Source: Pseudaquabacterium sp040400895 (GTDB lineage: Bacteria > Pseudomonadota > Gammaproteobacteria > Burkholderiales > Burkholderiaceae_C). From it: a stretch of 64,000 nucleotides of DNA. Location of the stretch: the NCBI GenBank assembly GCA_040400895.1, contig JBBAPL010000010.1:1-64000 (forward strand), in the 5' to 3' direction. This document shows, piece by piece, positions 1 to 8,171 of this stretch (position 1 is the stretch's first letter; the number at the start of each line of letters is the position of its first letter). A model generated the notes under the pieces. It had not been told where the DNA came from. It did no database searches and saw nothing but the letters and a program-made list of their open reading frames with translations. The position numbers and the translations under genes are program-made.

Positions 1-3000
1 GCGAGACCACCCGCGTGGCCAGCAGCGAGTGCCCGCCCAGGTCGAAGAACTGCGCATCCGCCGAGGCCACCTCCAGGCCCAGCACCTCGCTCCAGATCCC
101 GCCCAGAAGTTGCTCGGTCGGGCTTGACAGCAGCCGACCTGCGCTGGCCTCCGCCATCTCGGGTTCGGGCAGCGCACGCCGGTCGACCTTGCCGTTGGGC
201 GTCAGCGGCAGTGCGTCCAGCACGGTGACCGATGCCGGCACCATGTACTCGGGCAGGCGGCTCTTGAGCCAGCGCTTGAGTTCGCCGGGCTCTAATGCTG
301 CGCGCAGCACCACGTAGGCCGCCAGCGACTTCGATCCCTCGCAATCGTGCAGAACGGCCGCAGATGCACTGACCGCTTCGTGCGACGACAACGCCGCCTC
401 CACTTCCCCCAGTTCGATGCGGAAGCCTCGCAGCTTGACCTGCTGGTCCAACCTTCCCAGGTACTCCAGATTGCCATCGGGCAGCCAGCGTGCCAGGTCT
501 CCTGTGCGGTACAGCCGCTCGGTCCTGCCCAGAACCTCCTGCGTGATGAACTTCTCGGCCGTCAGCTCCGGGCGGTTCAGGTAGCCACGCGCCAGGCCTG
601 CGCCGGCAATGCACAGCTCGCCGGGCACCCCGACGGGCTGAACCTGCCCGTGCTCGTCCAGTAAGTGGATGCGGGTGTTGGCAATGGGCCGGCCGATCGG
701 GGTGTTCCGATCAGGGTTCCGTGCCAGCTTGAAATCGAGGAACGTCGAGCACGTCGTTGCTTCGGTCGGTCCATAGCCGTTGACGATTGACAGGTCCGGA
801 AACAGCGCACGATAGCCCTGAAGCACCTTCTCCTGGATCGGCTCAACACCAACGAGCAGTCGCCTAAGAAACAAACCGCCACGCTGCTCCAGTTCGTCCA
901 GCACTGGCTTGAGCAGTGCCGGTGGCAGGTAAGTCTGGCTGATGCGATGCTGCTGCATGTAGTCGACCAGCACCGGGGCCTGTATGACCTGCTCGGCGTG
1001 AATCAGGTGCAAACAGTGGCCGTGACACAGGGTGGTGAAAAACTCCCACACCGAGACATCGAAGCTAAACGGGCAGACCGTGAGACACGCAAGTGGTTCC
1101 TGGTCAGGTGCAACGTGGGCATAGGCAGCAAGAAAGGCCGTCGTGTTGCGGTGCTCGACGGCCACGCCCTTGGGTTGTCCGGTCGAGCCCGAGGTGTAGA
1201 TGACGTAGGCCAGATCTTGGGGCGAGGCCCGGCGCACAGGTCTGCAGGCAGGCTGTGCGCTCCACGGTGCCGGCGCATCGAGTTGCAGAAGGTTGGCCTG
1301 GTTCTCTGGGAGGCGATCGAGCACGCCCGAGTGCGTCAGCACGATGCGCGCCTGCGCATCCTCGACCATGAAGCGCAGCCGCTGCGCTGGGTAGTCCGGG
1401 TCCAGCGGTACGTAAGCGCCCCCGGCCTTGAGGATCCCCAGCATCCCGACCACCATCTCCAGGCTGCGCGGCACGCACAGCCCCACCAGTGTGTCCGGGC
1501 CGACGCCCTGCGCGATCAGCGCATACGCGACCTGGTTCGCTCTTTGATCGAGCGCGGCGTAGCTCAGCACCTCGCCCTCGAAGACCACCGCGGTGGCCTT
1601 GGGTGTCTTGTCGACCTGCTGCTCGAACAGATCGACCACCGTCTGGTCTTGCGGGTAGGCGGTCTCGGTCTGGTTCCAAGCCAGCAGCTGCGCACGCTCC
1701 TGCGCCGTCATCACCGGCAGCGCGTGCAGCGCAGCCTGCCCGCCGCTGGCCAGCACCGCCTCCAGCATCACCCGCAGCCGTACCTGTAGCGCCTGCGTCT
1801 CCTGGTCATCCAGGTAGGCCAGGTTGTGCACACAATCGATGCGGACACCGTGCGCGTCGTCGAAGTCGCGCACAAACACCGTCAGCGGGCTCTGCGACTG
1901 CCCGCTGAGCAGTGCGATCGGTCGCCCAGTGACGCCAGCAAAGTCGGTGTCGTTGTCGCTGTTCTCGAACGACAGGGTCACATCGAACAGCGCCGAGCGC
2001 ATCGCCTCCAAGCCGACAGCGCGGTTGACCTCGCTGATCGGGAACCGCTGGTGGCGGTAGTGCGCCTTGAGCGTGCGGGCGATGCCTTGGATCAACTCCA
2101 CAAACCGCAGGCCCGGCGCAAACGCCAGGCGGGCCGGCATCACCCCGACGAACAGCCCGGCCGTGCCGCGCATCTGCGCATTGGCACGGTTGAGCACTGG
2201 CAGGCCCACCGCGAAATCTCCGCGCTGCACCGTGCGGGTGAAGTACACATAGAGCACACCAAGCAGCACATGGAACACGCTCGCGCCATGTTCGGCCGCA
2301 AGCGCTTCGAGCCCGCGGTACAGCGCGCGCGGCAGTTCCATCGACTGCACGCCACTGCCCACCATGCTCGCGCCGACCCGGTGCCGCGGCTGCAGTAGCG
2401 GCTCGGGCGCGCCTTGGGTGTACTGCGCGCGCCAGTACTGCCGATCGCGCTCGAATGCCGCAGATTCCGCATACGCCCGGTCGCTGGCAATGAAGGCCGT
2501 GTACGACGGACTCGGTGCAATCTCGCCGCCAGCCTGCTCAACCAGGGTCGAGTAGATCTGCGCCAGCGAGCGGTTGATCATCGCGATGGCCCAGCCGTCG
2601 ACGATCAGGTGGTGGTACTGCAACAGCCAGCAGTACTCTTCCTCGCCGAGCTTGACCAAGTCGTAGCGCCACAGCGGTTGACCCACCAGCACGAAAGGCT
2701 GCTCGAACCTCGCCTGCATCCACAACTGTGCAGCAGCGCGCGGATCGGGCTCGCCAGAGACATCGTGCACCGGCACCTGCACCGCCCAGGGCTCGACCAT
2801 CTGCTGCAGTGGCACCCCGTCCTCGTCGACCGCCTCCAGCATGACAATGCGCAGCGCGTCGTGGCGCTGGAGCAGCAGCCCGACCGCCGCCTCGAACTTC
2901 GCCACATCGATCGCCCCGGGCAGGTGCACATGCCCGCCGATGTTGTACAGCGCCACGCCCTCGTGCAGCATCTGGTCGAACCAGATCTCGCGCTGGGAGG

Positions 3001-3037
3001 AGGTGAGTGGGTGGATGTTGTACTGCGATGAACGCAT
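1..3037 (-). CDS. Non-ribosomal peptide synthetase, condensation-adenylation-carrier module (3' end outside window)
   Basis: Multidomain enzyme that activates one amino acid as an adenylate, loads it on a carrier domain and condenses it with an upstream acyl or peptidyl group. The visible 1,012 codons read condensation (about 5-430; HHLIVDG at 142-148 is the catalytic HHxxxDG), adenylation (about 480-960; YTSGSTG near 614-620, NGYGPTE, RTGDLARW) and the start of a carrier domain with LGGHSL (phosphopantetheine Ser about 1004). Mapped on GrsA, the pocket residues I read are D-V-W-Y-L-G-G-T-C, which matches no specificity I can name. The ATG at 3037 has an in-frame TGA 12 bases upstream, so it is the first possible start. 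No carrier domain precedes the condensation domain, so it accepts its donor from another protein or starts the chain. It is the last gene visible in the exporter operon. The product is unknown. Confidence 0.93.
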   Translation of the reverse strand, partial: MRSSQYNIHPLTSSQREIWFDQMLHEGVALYNIGGHVHLPGAIDVAKFEAAVGLLLQRHDALRIVMLEAVDEDGVPLQQMVEPWAVQVPVHDVSGEPDPRAAAQLWMQARFEQPFVLVGQPLWRYDLVKLGEEEYCWLLQYHHLIVDGWAIAMINRSLAQIYSTLVEQAGGEIAPSPSYTAFIASDRAYAESAAFERDRQYWRAQYTQGAPEPLLQPRHRVGASMVGSGVQSMELPRALYRGLEALAAEHGASVFHVLLGVLYVYFTRTVQRGDFAVGLPVLNRANAQMRGTAGLFVGVMPARLAFAPGLRFVELIQGIARTLKAHYRHQRFPISEVNRAVGLEAMRSALFDVTLSFENSDNDTDFAGVTGRPIALLSGQSQSPLTVFVRDFDDAHGVRIDCVHNLAYLDDQETQALQVRLRVMLEAVLASGGQAALHALPVMTAQERAQLLAWNQTETAYPQDQTVVDLFEQQVDKTPKATAVVFEGEVLSYAALDQRANQVAYALIAQGVGPDTLVGLCVPRSLEMVVGMLGILKAGGAYVPLDPDYPAQRLRFMVEDAQARIVLTHSGVLDRLPENQANLLQLDAPAPWSAQPACRPVRRASPQDLAYVIYTSGSTGQPKGVAVEHRNTTAFLAAYAHVAPDQEPLACLTVCPFSFDVSVWEFFTTLCHGHCLHLIHAEQVIQAPVLVDYMQQHRISQTYLPPALLKPVLDELEQRGGLFLRRLLVGVEPIQEKVLQGYRALFPDLSIVNGYGPTEATTCSTFLDFKLARNPDRNTPIGRPIANTRIHLLDEHGQVQPVGVPGELCIAGAGLARGYLNRPELTAEKFITQEVLGRTERLYRTGDLARWLPDGNLEYLGRLDQQVKLRGFRIELGEVEAALSSHEAVSASAAVLHDCEGSKSLAAYVVLRAALEPGELKRWLKSRLPEYMVPASVTVLDALPLTPNGKVDRRALPEPEMAEASAGRLLSSPTEQLLGGIWSEVLGLEVASADAQFFDLGGHSLLATRVVS

Positions 3038-3106
3038 GCGGGATGCTCAGGAGATGCAACACGGAAAAAGCGCTGCCGGGCGTGACGGATGAGCCCCGCC
3101 CAGTGC

Positions 3107-4171
3107 TCAGCGCGTCTGGATGACCTGCGCCTGCGGCAGTTGATCGGGGTTGAGCTGAACCTGGGAGAAAACGAACTGCAGACCCTGGAAGGTGGTGCGA
3201 TAGCGCATCTGGCCGGCCTGGTCAGACACCACGTACTTGCGGCCCGCGTACTCCAGCGAGGTCGCCTCCGGCTCGCTCATGCGAGCATCAGCGTCGATGC
3301 GCAGAATCGCGTCGACTTGGTCTGCAGGAATGGTTGCCTTGATCGCATCGGGCAGCGCGTCGGCCTGCACACCGTCAAAGGCCATCGCGTACAGCACACC
3401 GGCGAAGGTGCGGGAACGGATGTCCACGCTCATGCCCGCAGCCAGCGTCGCGCCCTTGAGCGTGGTGCGAGGGTCCTGTGCAAGGCGGGCCAGCAGCGGC
3501 GCAGCGCGCGCATCAGTGCCAATGCGCAGCACGCTGCCGGTGGCGTCGACGGCGTAGGTCAACAGCCGCGACTGCTGCAGCGTCTGCAGCACGCTGACCA
3601 GGCGCAGGAAGTCACCATAGTTCTCCGGTGCCTGGGGGTCCAAGTAGTTGTGCAGTTCCCGAGCGGAGCCCCCCGCTATGCTGAGCTGGGCGGTGTCGGT
3701 GAGCATGCGCAGCAGCACTGTCAGCGGGAATCCCTGCACCGCCAGACCGTTGAAGACGCGCCCGTCGACCGGCCGCATCAAAACCGCCGAGAAGTTGGGG
3801 CCGCCCAGCGGCGCGTAGCTGAACATCGGCGCTTCGGTGGCACTGCCACTGAGGGCCAGCATCTGGGAGACCGTCGAGGCCAGGCCCATCATGGGCGTGT
3901 CGATACGGTTGTAGCTGCCGTTGATGCCGCGCGTGAAGCTGAAATTGGCGGTCATCGTGCCCAGCTGCAAGAAGTACGGCGGGTGGCCGTTGCGGACACG
4001 CGCCAGGTTGAGCAGCGTTTGCTGGTTGTTCACCTGGGCCTGTGCATGGGAATATTCGATGTAGCTGCTGCGCAGTGCGCTGGGGCCGGCACAGCCGGTC
4101 AGCAGCAGGGCTGACAGGCTCAGCGAGACGGCGACCAGGCGACGCACGCGCTTGAAATTCAGATCGGTCAT
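3107..4171 (-). CDS. Predicted lipoprotein, function unknown
   Basis: A 354-residue protein with a short basic N-terminus, a hydrophobic stretch and a lipobox LLTGCAG (Cys about 28), so it is probably exported and lipid-anchored. The mature part begins with a region rich in polar residues (SHAQAQVNNQQ) followed by LLNLARVRNGHPPYFLQLG. I do not recognise a family; it is mixed alpha/beta with no enzyme motif that I can see. It lies between the DUF697-type gene and the NRPS on the same strand, 69 bases upstream of the NRPS start, so co-expression is likely. No convincing Shine-Dalgarno precedes the ATG at 4171. An accessory role at the envelope for the peptide pathway is only an inference. Confidence 0.8.
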   Translation of the reverse strand: MTDLNFKRVRRLVAVSLSLSALLLTGCAGPSALRSSYIEYSHAQAQVNNQQTLLNLARVRNGHPPYFLQLGTMTANFSFTRGINGSYNRIDTPMMGLASTVSQMLALSGSATEAPMFSYAPLGGPNFSAVLMRPVDGRVFNGLAVQGFPLTVLLRMLTDTAQLSIAGGSARELHNYLDPQAPENYGDFLRLVSVLQTLQQSRLLTYAVDATGSVLRIGTDARAAPLLARLAQDPRTTLKGATLAAGMSVDIRSRTFAGVLYAMAFDGVQADALPDAIKATIPADQVDAILRIDADARMSEPEATSLEYAGRKYVVSDQAGQMRYRTTFQGLQFVFSQVQLNPDQLPQAQVIQTR

Positions 4172-4302
4172 GGGTTACTCAGGAGGGAGACGAACACAAG
4201 CCTTCTGCAGAAGGCGATCCAAGGCCGCACCCAGGCCGGCGCGCGGCCTGGGCGCGACGCAGGTGACGCGCTTGAGCGCGTGACCCGCGAGGCGCGAGAC
4301 GA

Positions 4303-4869
4303 TCAGCTGGCGGCCTTGGAGCCTGCAGCGGGCCCCATCGACTTGACCACCTCGGCGCCCTCCTTGACCTTGGCCTTGAACAGCGCCTTGAACTTGACCG
4401 GGTCGAAGTCCACCAACGTGCCGCCATGCTCGAAGTGCTGGATGAAGACCTGACCGGTGGCATAGGTCACCGCGGCAGCCGTCGCCGACAGGCCGGCCCC
4501 GCCGGCAACCGAGCCCAGCACCGGGATCGCCTTGGCCAGGCTGGACAAGCCGGCCATGGCCACCAGCGCGCCCGCACCGCTGGCCAGCGACGTCAGCAAC
4601 GAGCGCACCAGCTTTTCCTTGAAGGGCACGTCATAGACCTTGCACAGGCTGTGCATCAACTTGACCTGCAGGCCCATCAACGCGGCCAGATCGACCAGCG
4701 GCAGCGGGATCAGGCCCACGCTGGTGGCGGCAATGACGTGGTTCTTCACCGCGTCGCGCGCCAGCAGCGCGCGGTCTGCGCGGACCACATCCGACACCAG
4801 GATCGGCTCGGCCGCCTGGTCAGCGTCCTGGTGGTCAACGGTCGCGGTTTGTTCTTCGGTTGTACGCAT
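4303..4869 (-). CDS. DUF697/YcjF-type membrane-associated protein
   Basis: A 188-residue protein. A polar N-terminus (about 25 residues) is followed by a region resembling the DUF697 domain found in YcjF and in GTPase-linked proteins: ARDAVKNHVIAATSVGLIP, then a hydrophobic pair around residues 95-145 (GAGALVAMAGLSSLAKAIPVLG and AGLSATAAAVTYATGQ). The C-terminus is Lys-rich. The frame is open back to 4983, but I chose ATG 4869 because AAGGAAGA lies seven bases before it. The family usually works at the inner membrane, often with a GTPase; no GTPase is visible here. It lies in the peptide-export operon between the small membrane protein and the lipoprotein. Function unknown. Confidence 0.75.
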   Translation of the reverse strand: MRTTEEQTATVDHQDADQAAEPILVSDVVRADRALLARDAVKNHVIAATSVGLIPLPLVDLAALMGLQVKLMHSLCKVYDVPFKEKLVRSLLTSLASGAGALVAMAGLSSLAKAIPVLGSVAGGAGLSATAAAVTYATGQVFIQHFEHGGTLVDFDPVKFKALFKAKVKEGAEVVKSMGPAAGSKAAS

Positions 4870-5000
4870 GGCAATGTCTTCCTTGGCAGTCGCGCTGTGC
4901 GGGGCAAGCACCGCAGCAGCAACTGGTTCAGTGGGGGGGGTCGATGGAGGGGACAGGGACCAGCACTGGCTGGTCAGCTGCATCCGTGACGGACTCAGCT

Positions 5001-5038
5001 GGGGAGGGGGTGTGAGGGGGCTTGCGAATGGGTGGGCT
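5001..5038 (+). other. G-rich tract with quadruplex potential
   Basis: The 213-base gap between the DUF697-type gene and the small membrane-protein gene is strikingly G-rich on the plus strand, including runs of 4-5 G separated by 1 and 5 bases and two further GGG runs. A run of nine G's lies near 4934. No gene or promoter is recognisable in the gap. A folded G-quadruplex is possible but not shown. Confidence 0.35.
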
Positions 5039-5082
5039 CCTTCTCGGTGGTGGGGAATGGGTCGGGCCGGGCGTTGCTGTGG

Positions 5083-5298
5083 CTAAGGTCGGCCACCGCC
5101 GGGGCGATGGGCGACCTTGGTGATGCGTTGGGGTCGGTCGGTGGCCAGCACAAACAGCGCGCCGACCACCGGCGTGAACAGCACCGCTGCCCACAGGTGG
5201 CCCCAGAAGCCCCAGCGGTGGCGCTTCCCCGCGACGGCCACCATCAGGCACGCCAGAACGTAGAGCGGTACAAGCACGAGGGGATGCAGGATGGGCAT
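5083..5298 (-). CDS. Small two-helix membrane protein
   Basis: A 71-residue protein with two hydrophobic segments (about 3-22 and 34-52) separated by a basic loop (KRHRWGF) and a basic proline/glycine-rich tail. GGAG seven bases before the ATG supports the start. It starts 15 bases after the two-lobed binding protein's stop and is on the same strand, so it is probably in the same operon. I do not recognise a family. Confidence 0.65.
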   Translation of the reverse strand: MPILHPLVLVPLYVLACLMVAVAGKRHRWGFWGHLWAAVLFTPVVGALFVLATDRPQRITKVAHRPGGGRP

Positions 5299-5313
5299 GG
5301 CATGACTCCAGAA

Positions 5314-7239
5314 TCAGGGACGGATGGGCGGCAGGCCCGCCGAAGCCGCGGGCACTTCCATGGCGCGTGCGGCTGCTGTGGACTGCCCCATGGGCTTGGT
5401 GCCATCCCGCGCGCGGGTGGTTTCCAGCTCCTGCGTGAACAGGTTGATCAGCGCAGGATTGCCCAAGTGACCGAGCGCCTGCAAGCGCGCCAGGTCAGCC
5501 CTGAGCACTGGCAGATTGCCCAGGTTGGCAAACACTTGGGTGACCGACTCGCGTGCGACCAATGGCGCCATCTGCTGCGTTGCCATTGCGAAATCTTCCT
5601 GGTTGGCCGCCTGGTCGATGAACAGCGACAGTCCGATGGGCGCGCGCTTGACACCGGCAGCACTGAGGGCAAACAGCGGCGCGGGCACCGCACCCAGACG
5701 CTGCGCGAGCGCATCGGCCTGCACCTGGGTCAGCCCATCGACGTGGGTCAACATCAGCGCCTGCACGCTGCCCTGTAACTCGCGCAGGCAGTCATCCAGA
5801 CCAGACGCCGGCGACACCCTGCAGCCCCTGACCTTGAAACCCAAGGCCATGCCAACGCCTTCAATCCATTGCAGGCGCTGCTGCAGGTCGGCTTGCTCAC
5901 CATCACCGGCCACCAGTACACCCAGACGCTCGAAGCGCAAGACGTCATGGGCAATGCCCAATTGCATGGTGGCGATGCCTTCGAGGCCGTTGGCGGGCTT
6001 GGGCGACTGACCGAATGCCGACATCGGGGTACCGAGCATGGCCGAGTCACTTTGGGCGCGCTCCAGCTGGTCACGCAGCGGCAGCAGCGGCAGGGCTTGC
6101 CACTGCCCGGCGACCAGGCGCTGCAATTGGTAGTTCTTGCCGCGCGGATCGCCCTTTTCGTCAAAGGCCTGCAGGTCGGTCACGCCCATCCAGTACGGCA
6201 GGGCGTGCAGCGCCGACATCACGGCCGCAGGGCGCGTGGACTTCGCCCTTTCGATGCCCTGGACCAGCAGCCACACCGAGTCATAGCCCTGCGCGGCAGC
6301 CTCATCGGGCAGCTGGCCATGGGCAGCGCTGAACTTGGCGACGAATGCCTCGTTGCGCGCGCCGCCCTGGCTGGCGCGGTACAGCACCGGCACGACTGTG
6401 TTGTCGCCTGCCGGGCCGACGGCCGCCTTGAAGTCAGGCCCATTCAAGGCCGTGGTGCCGAGCACAGGCACGTTCACGCCCATCTCGCGCATCTGGCGAA
6501 CCATGCGCGCCGCCGGCTCGGCCGTGCTCGACAGGAACACGGCGTCAAAGGGCTGGTCCTTGAGTCGGGACACCAGGAGTCGGTAGTCCTCATCTTTGGG
6601 TTTGAACGAGACATGACCCACCAACTGGATGTCACGCAAGGCGGCCGACTCGCCAAACAGGCGCGCCAGCTCACTGCTGTAATCGTCGCGCGCATTCACG
6701 ACCACCAACTTGCGATAACCCAGTTGCAAAGCAAGGCTGGCGAGCTGATCGGTCATCACTGAGCCACTGGGCGCGAGGCGAAGCACAAACCGGAAACGAT
6801 GGGCGGTCAGGCTGTTCTGGGTGACGAAGGGCGGCATGAAGATGACCCGCGCCTCCTCATAGATGAGCGAGGCGGCCATCACCATGCCAGTCGGGCGATG
6901 CCCCAGCACGGCCACCACCCGCGTGTCGTTGGCCAGCCGGCGCACCTGGTTGATCTCGGCCTTGGCATCGTCTTCGCTCTGCTCGACGCGCAGCCGCAAC
7001 GTGCGCCCAAGCAGCTTGCCCGGCCGCGCGTTGACCTCGGCAACGGCCAGCGCAATGCCTTGGAGGTATTCACCACGCTTCGCATCGCCGACCGCCGCCA
7101 CAACGATGTCGCCACTGGTGTCATTCGCCTGGCGGTCGCGCGCAACCGCCAACGCCGCATAGTTGTGGCTCGGACCCTGCAGCCACCACAGCCCGCTGGC
7201 GGCAACCACCAGCAGCAAGACGACCATCAGCCGCTTCAT
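5314..7239 (-). CDS. Two-domain periplasmic binding protein (LivK-like)
   Basis: A 641-residue protein with an N-terminal signal or anchor helix (about 3-20). Residues about 45-390 look like a type I periplasmic binding protein of the branched-chain amino-acid receptor family: GDAKRGEYLQGIALAVAEVN, then AVLGHRPTGMVMAAS, then YDSVWLLVQGIERA. Residues about 410-610 resemble a second substrate-binding fold (GLEGIATMQLGIAHDV, then LSLFIDQAANQEDF). The length is nearly twice that of a normal LivK. The start overlaps the stop of the SPFH gene (ATGA). No Liv permease genes are adjacent, so it may sense or present a ligand to the exporters or the SPFH protein rather than feed an importer. That role is inference. 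Confidence 0.85.
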   Translation of the reverse strand: MKRLMVVLLLVVAASGLWWLQGPSHNYAALAVARDRQANDTSGDIVVAAVGDAKRGEYLQGIALAVAEVNARPGKLLGRTLRLRVEQSEDDAKAEINQVRRLANDTRVVAVLGHRPTGMVMAASLIYEEARVIFMPPFVTQNSLTAHRFRFVLRLAPSGSVMTDQLASLALQLGYRKLVVVNARDDYSSELARLFGESAALRDIQLVGHVSFKPKDEDYRLLVSRLKDQPFDAVFLSSTAEPAARMVRQMREMGVNVPVLGTTALNGPDFKAAVGPAGDNTVVPVLYRASQGGARNEAFVAKFSAAHGQLPDEAAAQGYDSVWLLVQGIERAKSTRPAAVMSALHALPYWMGVTDLQAFDEKGDPRGKNYQLQRLVAGQWQALPLLPLRDQLERAQSDSAMLGTPMSAFGQSPKPANGLEGIATMQLGIAHDVLRFERLGVLVAGDGEQADLQQRLQWIEGVGMALGFKVRGCRVSPASGLDDCLRELQGSVQALMLTHVDGLTQVQADALAQRLGAVPAPLFALSAAGVKRAPIGLSLFIDQAANQEDFAMATQQMAPLVARESVTQVFANLGNLPVLRADLARLQALGHLGNPALINLFTQELETTRARDGTKPMGQSTAAARAMEVPAASAGLPPIRP

Positions 7240-8171
7240 GGTGGCAAGCTCAGCATCAGCTTGTCCTGCGCACCGCTGCCCAGGATGACCGTCTTGGCGT
7301 TGGGCGACTTGGCGAGGTCACGCGCCGCCTCGATGCGCTCATGTTGAAGCACCCTGTCCGTCAGACTCTCCGACAGCACCAGGTTGTGCTCCTTGCGGCC
7401 CAAGGCTTCGATGTGGAGCCGCGCGGCTTCCTGGCGCGTGGACTGCAGGCGGAACTCGTAGGACTTGAGCCTTTCCTCCTCGGTCAGCTTCTCCTCAATG
7501 GCTGTCTTGATCTTGTCGGGCAACTGGATGCTGCGGATGATGATGTCTTCGACTTGCACAAAATTGCGGCCCACCTCTTCGACCGCCAAGCTGATGGCCC
7601 TGTTCATCAGGCCATCCTTGTTGGTGTAGATGTCCTCGGCAACGTACCGGCCAAGTTGCTTGCGCATCACGGATTCGATCTGCGGCACGATCACGCGCTT
7701 GTCATAGTCGGGGCCAATGCGCTGGTGCAGCGCACCCAGCATGTCCGGTTCGGGGTGGTATCGGACCGCCAATGACAGGTGGATGCTCAGGCCCTTGGCC
7801 GTGATCACATCGAACTCATGCTGGATCACCTGCTTGCGCAGTTCGTAGAGCGTCATCTTGTTCAACGGAGAGGTCAGGTGCACGCCCTCGCCGAAGACTT
7901 CGTCTACCTCGGTGCCTGTGAATAGCCGGAAGAGGACGCCGGCCTGCCCCGTCGGGATCACCACAACGATGCGGTGCCACAGGGACACCACGGCCAGGAT
8001 GAGCAGCAGTTGAGCGACGATGACGTAAGGCATGGCCCGGCGAATCGCCCTGGCAGCACGTTCCTTGGCCGAGGCGGGCGCCTCGGGGGGGCCGGGATCG
8101 CCCTGGGTCGGATCGTCGTCAGGGGGCAGCGTGTGCATGGAGCGATCCTTGGGCTGGGCAGCGGTGGTCAT
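7236..8171 (-). CDS. SPFH/Band-7 (prohibitin-like) membrane protein
   Basis: A 311-residue protein: a polar, proline-rich N-terminus, one membrane helix (about 47-68), then an SPFH domain (GQAGVLFRLFTGTEVDEVFG, LNKMTLYELRKQV, SLAVRYHPEPD, ISLAVEEVGRNFVQVEDIII) and a helical tail with ATRQEAARL-type residues. Proteins of this family form large rings or membrane microdomains that organise partner complexes. The gene overlaps its upstream exporter (ATGA at 8168-8171) and its downstream binding protein by four bases each, so translational coupling is likely. In this context it may scaffold the two ABC exporters; that is inferred. An internal ATG at 8138 is an alternative start. Confidence 0.88.
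   Translation of the reverse strand: MTTAAQPKDRSMHTLPPDDDPTQGDPGPPEAPASAKERAARAIRRAMPYVIVAQLLLILAVVSLWHRIVVVIPTGQAGVLFRLFTGTEVDEVFGEGVHLTSPLNKMTLYELRKQVIQHEFDVITAKGLSIHLSLAVRYHPEPDMLGALHQRIGPDYDKRVIVPQIESVMRKQLGRYVAEDIYTNKDGLMNRAISLAVEEVGRNFVQVEDIIIRSIQLPDKIKTAIEEKLTEEERLKSYEFRLQSTRQEAARLHIEALGRKEHNLVLSESLTDRVLQHERIEAARDLAKSPNAKTVILGSGAQDKLMLSLPP

Noticed and set aside
3089..4114. Rightward 341-codon frame over the lipoprotein gene
   Set aside because: Antisense shadow, His/Gln/Arg-rich; the minus frame has a lipobox signal.
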